Origin: Ophiura sarsii
Lineage: Eukaryota > Echinodermata > Ophiuroidea > Amphilepidida > Ophiuridae
Assembly: GCA_035610835.1 (NCBI GenBank)
Contig: CM069449.1
Coordinates: 60,031,619-60,095,618 of the forward strand
Direction of reading: 5' to 3'
Length of the DNA stretch: 64,000 nucleotides
A program made the position numbers and the translations under genes. The notes under the pieces were generated by a model, which made no database searches, was not told where the DNA came from, and was given only the letters and a program-made list of their open reading frames with translations. Below, one piece after another: positions 45,258 through 55,777 of this stretch (position 1 is the stretch's first letter; each line of letters begins with the position of its first letter).

Positions 45258-46247
45258 ATGGCCTCAGATACATTATTTGTTGCGTGTAGTGTATTTTTTT
45301 GTATCATCCAATTGGCAACCATCATCACAAACTCAATGACAATTATCGCTTTCGCTAAGGTTCCAAGTTTGCGAAAACATTCAAGTAATATCTTGATACA
45401 TGCACTATCAATAACTGACTTATTCTGGGGTATATCTCAGTTTGTATATTACGGAATACCTTTCATGTTTGGTACTGGGTATCTCTTTGGCGAAATCGGA
45501 TGCATGATTGCAGTGCCTTTGGAATATGTTTACAGTGTAGGTAATATGATGTTAGTAGCGATCAGCATTGACCGAGTGCTGCTTGTATCTTTGGATTACG
45601 CAAAGTATGTTAAAATGGTGACCACATGGCGTCTTAAAGTGGCAATACTTATATGCTCTCTGATCTGCTTCGCCAGTTCCATAGTTGAGTTGAGTTTGTG
45701 GAATTTTGCGAAAAGAAATAACGCAATTGCTGCCAGCATCGACTTTAATCGGGCCTGCTTGTTCCCACCTCGCCGGATGAAATGGATAGGACTCTACATC
45801 TCTGTGTGTTTCTTTGTTTTGCCACTACTCTTAGTTGGTATCTTCAGCGCTGTGTTTGTTAATCGTCTTCTAGTCAGGATACGCCACAGTAGGCGGATTG
45901 GGAACGTGCCGAGTGCCAGCATCGCTAGCAGCTCCACAGCAGGTTCTACTAATGCAAATGAAAGCTCTGTTAATGTCAGAAAGCGCTATATTAAACCCGC
46001 GGTAACACTAGCGGCCCTAGTGTCTGCAATGTGTGTTAGCATGCTACCGTACTCTATTTATCTCATTGTAGTGGCTGTATATGGTAGTTTTAGTTTCGAT
46101 GTTACTGCAATTATGTGGACTATTGTACAATTGAATCCGTTACTTGACCCGGTGTTTTACGCCGCAACACAAACAGGGATTCGAGAATTCTATCGGAATA
46201 AGATCACGGGGTTGTTCCGCACGTTTCGTTCATGTCAAAATCCGTAA
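45258..46247 (+). CDS. Class A (rhodopsin-like) GPCR, intronless
   Basis: Complete 329-codon frame, a seven-helix plasma-membrane receptor. ATG in good context (CGCCATGG). Landmarks: Asn25 in TM1 (TNS), Asp54 in TM2 (LSITD), Cys82 before TM3 and Cys167 in the second extracellular loop (likely disulfide), DRV at 105-107 instead of DRY, a Ser/Thr-rich third cytoplasmic loop (about 217-240), Pro of TM6 in SMLPYS with Met where the toggle Trp usually sits, and DPVFY (297-301) for NPxxY. There is no signal peptide and only a very short N-terminus, so a small-molecule or otherwise buried ligand is more likely than a large-domain ligand. The family is class A, possibly an invertebrate-expanded orphan group; ligand unknown. 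A broken paralogue lies upstream on the other strand. Confidence 0.95.
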   Translation: MASDTLFVACSVFFCIIQLATIITNSMTIIAFAKVPSLRKHSSNILIHALSITDLFWGISQFVYYGIPFMFGTGYLFGEIGCMIAVPLEYVYSVGNMMLVAISIDRVLLVSLDYAKYVKMVTTWRLKVAILICSLICFASSIVELSLWNFAKRNNAIAASIDFNRACLFPPRRMKWIGLYISVCFFVLPLLLVGIFSAVFVNRLLVRIRHSRRIGNVPSASIASSSTAGSTNANESSVNVRKRYIKPAVTLAALVSAMCVSMLPYSIYLIVVAVYGSFSFDVTAIMWTIVQLNPLLDPVFYAATQTGIREFYRNKITGLFRTFRSCQNP

Positions 46248-46774
46248 CTGTGAACACTAATTTCATTATTTCGTTATAAATGCTTGACACGCCACCACAT
46301 CTATAAACTGACATTGAAATTAAATGACAATATACCAATATGTATGCTACATTATTGATACGATTGAATCGTTTTAACGTATTATTTAGCGTATTAAAAT
46401 ACGGTGATCGTAACTCGTTCGTGGATTTATGTAATAGTAGATAGTTGATCATCCGTTTCCTTTCATCGATGCAGTGATGTCATTTTAAGGAAGCAATATT
46501 GTCTCATTACGCGTATGATCATATTTTTACGTGTTTTGTCCAATATCATCACACGATTTTGTATTTCGATCAATTGTTTGGTTTATTATGTTTGTATTTT
46601 TGTCGTATGCGTCTACTTTGCCATGATTAAGTCGCTAATATCAACATATTTCTGAAAGACGTACAAGATCTGGAGTGTTCGAAACAAACACTCCTGGAAA
46701 AATATTTGACAGCTTCAAAATCACAAAGGATCAGTTCTGAGTCTATTGCATCTTCTGCTAAAGTGTTGTAACAT
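46248..46774. other. Downstream of the GPCR
   Basis: No gene seen. AATAAA-type signals are not obvious close to the stop. Confidence 0.5.
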
Positions 46775-47641
46775 CGGCCGAGTGCACCAATGACGGGTAA
46801 CTTAATAGGGAGGTAAGCGACCTCCCTAGTGCTCTAACTGTAGCGTAACTTACTAACGATGTAATTCCTAGAGCATAACTGACGAGTAACACCAGAATAG
46901 CAACTAGCGAGGTAAATATCCACATTAATCAGCATCATCCCCTTACAAAATTATTTGGCGCATATGCCAAGTGTTAACCTATAGTTTACTGTTACATTTT
47001 GACGTGAATGGTCCTCCGTAATATTAAAAACGTGTCGTCACTCGCTAGGTCATAGGTGAGTTTAAATCAAGAATCACGTGGAGTCGGCCTGCGATCCGGA
47101 AAAAATGATGCCATTTTATGGCCAAAAATTTCGAAGTTTGTTTACCGCTTTTTCAAAAATAAGGACTATCATGACATTACAAACATATTTTGGGCGAGGG
47201 GCACATACAAACATTGCACCAAAAAGCACAATTTCAATGACAAACACAAGCACCCGATGGAAACAATTATATACAATTATAACACATCTCTTAACACAAA
47301 TACTTCCGTGTGGCGTGGATACCTTGTCCTTCGCTTGTTTAAACCGCAGAACCCCGGTTCGATTCCCAGCACGCACGGCACGATATGCTTTTTTTCTTCT
47401 TTTTCGTTCTTCTAGTTCTACCCTTCCACTCACAATAATGTTGAAACTTGGCTTTATCAGTTTTTAATTAATAAAAACAATAATAAGTTTATTTATTTAG
47501 TCATTATTTTAAGATCCTTGGACAATTAGTACATATTGGTCAAAATATGACCCAAAGTCGGTGCGATAAGTGTTTAAATGGGCAAAAGGAGTTGATCTAA
47601 ATTTTGACTAAAAAAATCACCAAATTGCATGGATGGATTTC

Positions 47642-47672
<31 letters not shown>

Positions 47673-47992
47673 TCAGCTTATGAGGGGTCACATTCCACTT
47701 CAAATAGACACCCCCTGCCCCTGGGCATGCAAGCGCAATTGGTCTTTCAGCATCAGCGAATCATCCCCTCCAATGTTCACAACAAATTTACGCTACTGGT
47801 AGAATCGACTGACTTGTGGCATAAAACGTTATGCCCCAACTTACTCTTGGGTCCGGTCAGGTATAACATTTAGCGTAAATTACCCGCCAGTTACTAGCCA
47901 AGTAGCTTACCCCTCATTGGCGCTCTCAAAATGTTGGGTTACGCCTCAGTTAGCGCTATTCTTCAGCTACCCGTCATTGGTGCACTCTGCCG
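46775..47992. mobile_element. 1.2-kb inverted-ended element with tRNA-like module
   Basis: The left end CGGCCGAGTGCACCAATGAC then GGGTAA is mirrored at the right by CTACCCGTCATTGGTGCACT then CTGCCG. Sub-terminal phrases GTTACCCGTCATTGG/TTACCCCTCATTGGCG recur. The interior contains a poly-A tract (47642-47667) and the tRNA-like module at 47306-47378. Open frames of 119-129 codons overlap in three frames and are not gene-like. Confidence 0.7.
47306..47378 (+). ncRNA. tRNA-like module followed by a T run
   Basis: There is a perfect B box GGTTCGATTCC (47356-47366), a GTGGATACC phrase at the A-box position, and ends CCGTGTG and CGCACGG that can pair over 7 bp (one G-T). A T run, which would terminate Pol III, follows within about 12 bp. 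The T-arm pairing is imperfect, so this is more likely a tRNA-derived SINE or pseudogene than a working tRNA. Confidence 0.5.
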
Positions 47993-49374
47993 TAAAATGA
48001 CAATGTTGCAATTATATTTTTTGTTGATATTTAGACGACGATGGGCACGAATAGCCGTACATTTTTAATATCCGTTTGTCTCGATGTAAAAATGGATTTT
48101 GATTAGATGACCCATCAAAACTCATCGCACTTTGGAACTAAGTTATTCTTCCTAAAACCGCTGGATTTGGTTTTAAATTATGGGGAACTATGACAAATTC
48201 ATGAATATATAAAGTAAACATTTCATCTTTGATACATCTTCTATCTAACCAAAGACTCAAAATGCATGAAAATGAAAAGTTAAACTACGTTTTGGGGTAC
48301 CTAATTTTCATTTAATCCATTGATTTGTTAACAAAACCAAAACTTTCAATGCTCATAACTTGATTTGTATTTGATGTTTTGAGACAAAGTGATTTTCAAT
48401 CAACTGTAACTTTGGTTTGGAATGTGGTATAACATTGACTTTGGTTCCAAAATGTCCCTTAATGTATACATAATTTCATGATATCAATAACTCAATATTC
48501 ATGTTTACCTCATTGTACCTCCCTAACTCGCGTTGGGTCACAAATGGCCAATGTGAGTACCCAAGTTCCTCACTCCGGGACTTTAAGCCATCACATAAGA
48601 ATTTAAAACCGTTAACAGATCGCCCCATTCACTACATCACGTCACCGTGTACGCATCATTTAACCTTGAACGAATGTGAACGAGGCCATGTCCGATATCA
48701 TCTATTGGTATTTAGGACATGATCGCAATGATCACCGTTCTCACTTAATTTAGGAATGCTACATACACATGGAATATCTTTGGTTTTAAACTGTTTCCAA
48801 AAAAGCGAAATTAGGCGATGCTCTTAAAAACACCCATCCAATGTTTGTATTCCTTATGTTATTTATTACAATTCCTAAATTGGTTTGTATTCTATTATTT
48901 ACAAATATGAGGAAAAGGGTGGGGATATGAAATATCAGGATTAAAAATGGGAAATTATTTTGTTTACATTTCAATTTGAAGAAATTTAATAACCAACCGA
49001 GTGCTCATTTCAATCCTCTTCTGCAAAACATTTGCTCACAAGGACATGAATATATTATAATATAACATGATATAACACCACGGAGATTGTAACAAAAGAA
49101 ACTCACCTGATTATAATTTGTCAGAATCACACGCATCAACAAAAAAAGATGAATTAAACAATTTCAAAAATTATCATTGTCATAACTAAATTATACTATT
49201 CATATAAGGTATCTCCACGGCAGAATAATAGCCGTTTCGGATATGAAGATGATATCACATTTGACGAATGGTTGACTAGGCATTCATAAATAGAATGAGG
49301 TGAAGTACGCCTTTCTATTGTATAGCAGTATATTATGGCAGTATATTATGGTAAGTATATTGCACAATAGAACA
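47993..49374. other. Intergenic, no gene seen
   Basis: AT-rich; frames up to 73 codons without family likeness. Confidence 0.5.
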
Positions 49375-49785
49375 GAAAAACCTGGGTTTTCGTCGATAAA
49401 CCTGTTTTTTTGCCGATAAACTTGGTTTTCAATTCGATTGTCATAGTTTATCGAATTCTAAAAACCTGGTTTTTCGATCGAAAACCAGGTTTATCAACAA
49501 AACCACTATGACAATCGAATTGAAAAACCAAGTTTATCGGCGAAAAACAAGGTTTATCGGTCGAGAAACCGGGTTTTCAAATACTATGACAATCGAATTC
49601 GAAAAATCTGATTTTTCAATCGAAAAACCAGGTTTATCAAAAAAACTATGACAATCGAATTGAAAAACCAAGTTTATCGGCGAAAAAACAGGTTTATTGG
49701 TCGAGAAACCTTTTTTTTTATTTTAAACTATGACAATCGATTGAAAAATCAGGTTTATCAAAACAACTATGACAATCGCATCGGG
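49375..49785. repeat. Palindromic satellite-like block
   Basis: Repeated modules: CTATGACAATCGAATTGAAA at about 49507, 49644 and (variants) 49582, 49728, 49766; AACCAGGTTTATC and TTATCGGCGAAAAA between them; and the inverse TTTCAATTCGATTGTCATAG at about 49432. The first part is inverted relative to the rest. CCTGGTTTTTCGATCGAAAA then CCAGG near 49465 is a local palindrome. Confidence 0.88.
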
Positions 49786-50192
49786 TCAAAATTGTCCGAG
49801 AAGAAAAAGTACGCCGTTTTCCAAATCTACCGCTATGACCTGGCTATGTTATTGTACAGCGCGATTCGCCGATTCTGATCACGTGGTACGCCTTTATGTG
49901 GACATTGATACCCAAATATGGAGTTCGACTCCAAATATGGTGTTGCTCTTGAATAATGACTTTAGCATGATAATTTCATTTAAAACACAGACTCATCCCC
50001 ACATTTGTTTTGATTTTTTTCGGGAGGAGGGGTGGGGGTGGGGAGGTTGTCAAAAGTGTACCCTGTTTCCAAAATGTACACCATTTAACCAAATTAAAAA
50101 TAATTGAGGGAACCTTATTTTGGATATTGTTTTGAGGGGGTGCCCTGCCTCCTTCCCCCTCCCCTTTACAACACATGGTTGGGTTTATCTCA

Positions 50193-50487
50193 TAAGGCCA
50201 TATAAAAATTATAATTAGTTTCTCGTGCTAACTTTTGGAGGATGAGGGCACTTTTTTCTTTTTCTTTTAGTAAACACTGCGAATTGGCATTACCAGCGTG
50301 GAATTGCGTGATTGCTTGTGCAACCTGAAGACAGCAAGGCCTTTATAAAATCAGTATGTTTCATGGTCGGGGGGGGGGGGGGGGGGGTAATTATTGTATA
50401 AAAATGTCAGCTTCTTAAATATTGTAACCAAAATAAAGGATGCGCAAGGGGACGAGAAACTACTTTATTTTTTACTTGGCCTTACAG
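50193..50487. mobile_element. GTTTCTCGT-ended MITE, copy 1
   Basis: The left end AAGGCCATATAAAAATTATA then ATTAGTTTCTCGT is inverted at the right as ACGAGAAACTACTTTATTTT then TTACTTGGCCTT. A G tract lies inside (50369-50387). A related copy is at 63381-63595. Confidence 0.65.
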
Positions 50488-50841
50488 GTGATATCGACGA
50501 AAAAAATGATATTTCGGAACATTTTGAATTTGATTGCAAAATACAATTGTATTTTTGAAGAAAGCAATGTGGTTCTATTAATTGTATTATGGTTGGATGC
50601 CCATAGCAGGCCTTGGTTGGTGATTTCAAGTCCATGGTGAAAGTGGCGAGGGGAAATCAGGGGCAACGTGGAAGTATTTAGAGAAAAGAGGTCGTCCATC
50701 ATTATAGATATGCACAACAAACTACGAAGAAGAATCGCACTACAGGCCTATTCTACATGCATTTGAATTGGTTCACGACTTCTTATTTTGCCCAGAAATG
50801 GGTTCAGTGTCCATTAATTATGACGAAACAATTGAATGTTC

Positions 50842-51499
50842 TACGTGGGGCATTCAATAAATACCTGCAACCATTGAAAATCTCTGAACCGTGACATGTG
50901 TCAATAACATAAACTTATGATACATAAAAACTGTAAGCCTTACCCCTTTCTCACGGAAAAATTCAAACATGTGGGTCATTTTTATCATGTAATTTCAGTA
51001 CTATAAACATCATGGTCTCTGGGCACTGAAAATTGACAAGAATCAGCATTATAAATCAAGCGCCAATATTAACACTGTTAACGCATATAAACACTGCACA
51101 CAAATATTAACCACTTTTTTCGAGATACCCTGTGTTTAATTTCTAAGACCCTTAATAAATTCGAAATATGACACCTCATTTGTCACAATAGCACCAATAT
51201 TGATGAAGCAGTGGCCATTTGAATTACAAATGATGCAGTTTCCAATGTTGCACTTAATGCATGCCATAAACTTGTCTTTCAAATTTCCCGCCATTGTAAC
51301 ATTTAATTCCCTATCCAGTGCCCTGAGATCACGGTATTCACAGTGCTGAAATGTAATGATATACATTACCTACGTGTTCGAGATTTTCTGTGAGAAAAGA
51401 GTAAGACTTGTAGTTTAAGTATCATAAGTTTATTTTACTGACACGTGTCACGGTTCAGAGATTTTCAATGGTTGCAGGTATTTATTGAATGCCCCTCGT
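50842..51499. mobile_element. Mariner-type element with 80-bp inverted ends
   Basis: ACGTGGGGCATTCAATAAAT...CTCTGAACCGTGACATGTGT at the left is mirrored by ACACGTGTCACGGTTCAGAG...ATTTATTGAATGCCCCTCGT at the right. TA-CG(A/T)GGGGCATTC ends resemble mariner termini. A 76-codon minus frame inside (51136-51366) is Cys-rich (CIKCNIGNCIIC) but unrecognised. A solo end of the same type (TACGAGGGTCATTTAATAAG) lies at 52522. Confidence 0.78.
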
Positions 51500-51673
51500 A
51501 TGTTTTATTGACATTTCTATTCCAATCATGGGCATCATAATACCGAAGGTGGTGACATGGTGTTTCCTCTATTGTTCCCACATGAAAAATAATGGTGATC
51601 GGATGACATGGATCATCTTCCTGAAGGAACTTTCGTATAGCTTCCGAAGAGTGGCACCAGGAAGTGTTCTTTA

Positions 51674-52355
51674 GGCTGAGTTCACATAGGAGTATACTAT
51701 TCGGGTATACGGTGCACGTTTTGCAGGGCACGCGTATAGCTTAAATCGAAACAATGTAATTTCATAATACCGGGTCACATAAGACAGCACTATTCTAAAA
51801 GGCCGTATACCTGCGTATAGTGTAGTATAGTATAGTATACCGGGAATCGTGCGTGTTCGATTTTCGTGCACCGTATACCGTCCTGTTTGGATGTGGCGGG
51901 CTGCAATTCGTGTGTACAGGCGTTCCGAATTTACCCTATCACGATTTATAAACAATTTATTGCGTAGAATAGGGTAAGTTAGAACAATAGGACAATAGGA
52001 CTCCTTTGTACTATGCTTTTTCGGAATCCTTGTGCTCAGCCGAACAATTTGGTGTGCTTTTTATCTTAATTAAAGCCATTTGAATTTTTGGCCCAGTATG
52101 GCGGCCATTTTGGTTTTTTTGCTATAAAAGACGAACATTCCCGTCACTTTTGAGAAATGCATGGGACCTCATTTTCTTTTAAAATGGTTCTAGTTGACAA
52201 GTTCACTAAGAAACTAAGGTAATGACTCTACTACGAGTAGGGCTCGCGTGCTACCCTATGTGACTCGCCGTGCCCGTATAGCGTATAGCGAATACCGAAT
52301 AGCGTATAGCGAATACCGTATACCGTATACCGTATACTCCTATGTGAACCCAGCC
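51674..52355. mobile_element. PIF/Harbinger-like MITE with TTA duplication
   Basis: The ends GGCTGAGTTCACATAGGAGT (then ATAC) and GTATACTCCTATGTGAACCC (then AGCC) are inverted over 24 bp with one mismatch; TTA flanks both sides (51671-51673, 52356-52358). The interior carries runs of GTATACCGTATAGCG-type short palindromes near each end. The 3-bp TTA target duplication fits PIF/Harbinger. Confidence 0.88.
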
Positions 52356-52772
52356 TTATACATCAATGGCGACTGATGGCGATGTCATCGTCCCAGAAAC
52401 GACAATGCAAATTCTGGCAGCCTGGTAATAGAAAACACCGTAAATCCGCGCAAGACATCCTGGTAAGCCGGGCCGCCGGGTGATGACCTGAAATTTAAAA
52501 AAAAGGGGATTGACAAAAATTACGAGGGTCATTTAATAAGTTCTACCTCCTACCTCATAACTTTACTATTATATAAGCCAGTCGTATGAAATATTCCACA
52601 AATGTAGCTTAGAATGACAGATACAAATTCATGGTAAATTAGTCTGAGTACTGATTGTACTTTTCTAGAGATGCAGTAAAATCCAAACGTCCATTTAATG
52701 CGACGGAAACGGACAAAAAAACAGCAACATTTCTCCTAAGTGCTATTCAAGCATGGGGGGGGGGGGGGGGGG
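52356..52772. other. Spacer before the tandem array
   Basis: Contains the solo mariner-type end at 52522. No gene. Confidence 0.5.
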
Positions 52773-53497
52773 TTGAGAGGGATGGCAGCTGCTTTACATA
52801 AACTAGTTTTGACTATCATACTTTCAACTGACAGCTTTTTACTAATTTTGAAAGATATTTGATGCACACGTGTATAGTGTCCCAACAGGTTTTGAACAAG
52901 ATTGTAATAAAGCATTGTAAAAATAATGTACTAAATTCATATAAGTCCTTGTAACTGCATTAAATAAGTTCCAAATTATCTTATATTTGGCAATATTAGA
53001 GAGCGATAATGTGCCATTAGTATCGTTTATTTAAGAAAAGAATGGGTTAGTAATGTCTTCAATTTAAAGGGGCATTGTCTGAATTACGCACCTAAATGGT
53101 ACTTTTGAATAAAGACTTATTTCATAAGATATAGGTAAAACAAATAATGTCAATTAAATTTAATAAACTAATGATTGTGTTATTGTGGTAGGGTGGGGGT
53201 GTTGTGGGGGTGACCGTTTATTTCGGATTAATATACTCTTAATTGAAGCATGTTAATTGAGACGCCATAATAATTAAGATTCGTATTCGTATTTGTATAG
53301 AGGTAGATGTCAACCAACACAAAATATCCATTTGACAACGTAATACATCACCTATAAATCGCATGTTATTATTAAACACATTATACCAATTCGTAAGGTC
53401 CGGAAAAATTAAATTAACTTTAGAATAAAAAAATACAAACATTTCTAAAATGAAATACAAAACTAAACAAACGCAAACAAAACCATAAAAACAAGAA

Positions 53498-53569
53498 TCT
53501 ATCGAGATTCGAACCAGCAATCTACTTATTCTAAGACAGGAAACATACCACTGAGCTAACTGGGGAGTC
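53498..53569 (-). ncRNA. tRNA-like module of array unit 1, minus strand
   Basis: The minus strand reads CCCAGTTAGCTCAGTGGTAT (A box TTAGCTCAGTGGT) and, at tRNA distance, GGTTCGAATCT (B box). The acceptor arm does not pair well. Equivalent B boxes are at about 55004, 56504, 58008 and 59498 in units 2-5. Confidence 0.6.
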
Positions 53570-53902
53570 AGCTTTTTGAAGAGGCATTTTGCTTATTAAC
53601 TCTAGCACCGTATTGATCAACCACGGTCAACCCATCAATTACAATAGAACCCTATGTACGGTCTACCAGAATGAATAGAAAGGAAGTATTGATCATCTTT
53701 TAAGATATTATTGGTAAACCGTGGTTAATCGTGTTGAATTCGCAAAAATGATTATTATTTTGAACAGTATGAAAGTGTATATAATGTTAACCGTGGTAGA
53801 CCGATAATAATAAGTGTATTTCCATACTTAATCATCTCAAGAAGAATATTAGTTTAACAAGATAAATTGTTATACCTTATCTTCTTATACTAGTACAACG
53901 TA

Positions 53903-53973
53903 TTGCCCTACTAGTGTAGTGGTTTCGACTGACACCGCAGACTCTGTCCATGGGTTCGAATCTCAGCGCGGCA
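53903..53973 (+). ncRNA. tRNA-like module of array unit 1, plus strand
   Basis: TGCCCTACTAGTGTAGTGGT holds an A box (TAGTGTAGTGG), and GGGTTCGAATCT (from 53952) a B box. The ends TGCC and GGCA pair, and GACA/TGTC can form an anticodon stem with an overlong loop, so it is a degenerate tRNA or SINE head. B boxes in units 2-5 are at about 55451, 56951, 58448 and 59945. Confidence 0.6.
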
Positions 53974-54202
53974 GTTTAGTTACATTTTAATTTTTACTTC
54001 AAATGTTTAAACAATTAAGATTTGAAATAAATGAATTGATCAGGTTTGTACAACATGTTTTTTTCGTCGCCTTGACGCACCGCCACTTGATGCAATCGTT
54101 TGAAACACTCGCCGCTGTAAATTAGATACTTTGAAACTATGACACTTTATCAAAATACACGTTATTTATGTATTTCATTAAATATGTATACGTAATTAGA
54201 CT

Positions 54203-54398
54203 AAACTGTTGGGACACTTCCTGCATGTCCTGTGAAACGGTGGTCCCTCCCCCTGGGGGGGGGGGGGGGGGGGGGGGTTGAGAGGGATGGCAGCTGCTTT
54301 ACATAAACTAGTTTTGACTATCATACTTTCAACTGACAGCTTTTTACTAATTTTGAAAGATATTTGATGCGCACGTGTATAGTGTCCCAACAAGTTTT
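54203..54398. mobile_element. Small inverted-ended element inside the array unit
   Basis: AAACTGTTGGGACACT at the left and AGTGTCCCAACAAGTTTT at the right are inverted ends about 196 bp apart, with CCCCCT and the G tract in the middle. The junctions between array units fall within this element's G tract. It recurs in each unit. Confidence 0.7.
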
Positions 54399-55777
54399 GA
54401 ACAAGATTGTAATAAAGCATTGTAAAAATAATGTACTAAATTCATATAAGTCCTTGTAACTGCATTAAATAAGTTCCAAATTATGTTATATTTGGCAATA
54501 TTAGAGAGCGATAATGTGCCATTAGTATCGTTTATTTAAGAAAAAAATGGGTTAGTAATGTCTTCAATTTAAAGGGGCATTGTCTGAATTACGCACCTAA
54601 ATGGTACTTTTGAATAAAGACTTATTTCATAAGATATAGGTAAAACAAATAATGTCATTAAATAAACTAATGATTGTGTTATTGTGGTAGGGTGGGGGTG
54701 TTGTGGGGGTGACCGTTTATTTCGGATTAATATACTCTTAATTGAAGCATGTTAATTGAGACGCCATAATAATTAAGATTCGTATTCGTATTTGTATAGA
54801 GGTAGATGTCAACCAACACAAAATATCCATTTGACAACGTAATACATCACCTATAAATCGCATGTTATTATTAAACACATTATACCAATTCGTAAGGTCC
54901 GGAAAAATTAAATTAACTTTAGAATGAAAAGTTACAAACATTTCTAAAATAAAATACAAAACTAAACAAACGAAAACAAAACCATAAAAACAAGAATCTA
55001 TCGAGATTCGAACCAGCAATCTACTTATTCTAAGACAGGAAACATACCACTGAGCTAACTGGGGAGTCAGCTTTTTGAAGAGGCATTTTGCTTATTAACT
55101 CTAGCACCGTATTGATCAACCACGGTCAACCCATCAATTACAATAGAACCCTATGTACGGTCTACCAGAATGAATAGAAAGGAAGTATTGATCATCTTTT
55201 AAGATATTATTGGTAAACCGTGGTTAATCGTGTTGAATTCGCAAAAATGATTATTATTTTGAACAGTATGAAAGTGTATATAATGTTAACCGTGGTAGAC
55301 CGATAATAATAAGTGTATTTCCATACTTAATCATCTCAAGAAGAATATTAGTTTAACAAGATAAATTGTTATACCTTATCTTCTTATACTAGTACAACGT
55401 ATTGCCCTACTAGTGTAGTGGTTTCGACTGACACCGCAGACTCTGTCCATGGGTTCGAATCTCAGCGCGGCAGTTTAGTTACATTTTAATTTTTACTTCA
55501 AATGTTTAAACAATTAAGATTTGAAATAAATGAGTTGATCAGGTTTGTACAACATGTTTTTTTCGTCGCCTTGACGCACCGCCACTTGATGCAATCGTTT
55601 GAAACACTCGTCGCTGTAAATTAGATACTTTGAAACTATGACACTTTATCAAAATACACGTTATTTATGTATTTCATTAAATATGTATACGTAATTAGAC
55701 TAAACTGTTGGGACACTTCCTGCATGTCCTGTGAAACGGTGGTCCCTCCCCCTGGGGGGGGGGGGGGGGGGGGGGGG
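54278..55777. repeat. 1.5-kb tandem array, unit 2
   Basis: 1500 bp, nearly identical to unit 3 by eye. tRNA-like B boxes at about 55004 (minus) and 55451 (plus). Confidence 0.95.

Larger units (their letters stand above)
52773..54277. repeat. 1.5-kb tandem array, unit 1
   Basis: Units are counted from TTGAGAGGGATGGCAGCTGC, just after a G tract. This unit is 1505 bp. Order: right half of a small inverted-ended element, AT-rich DNA, a minus tRNA-like module, AT-rich DNA, a plus tRNA-like module, then TAAACTGTTGGGACACTTCC, CCCTCCCCCT and the next G tract. It has a few differences from units 2-5 (for example ACACGTG for GCACGTG near 52866). A 93-codon hydrophobic minus frame (53239-53520) recurs in every unit, but its start runs into the tRNA-like module. 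Confidence 0.95.

Noticed and set aside
47056..47467. Overlapping 105-129 codon frames in three frames
   Set aside because: Inside an inverted-ended element with a tRNA-like module; mutually overlapping with no family likeness.
49375..49785. CRISPR-like array
   Set aside because: Modules are inverted as well as direct, spacing is irregular and the genome is animal.
53239..53520. 93-codon hydrophobic frame repeated in all five array units
   Set aside because: Its conservation only reflects near identity of the units, and its start overlaps a tRNA-like module. Kept as an observation within the unit entry, not as a gene.
53903..53973. Functional tRNA genes in the array
   Set aside because: A and B boxes are good, but acceptor and T-arm pairing is broken and the anticodon loop is the wrong size.
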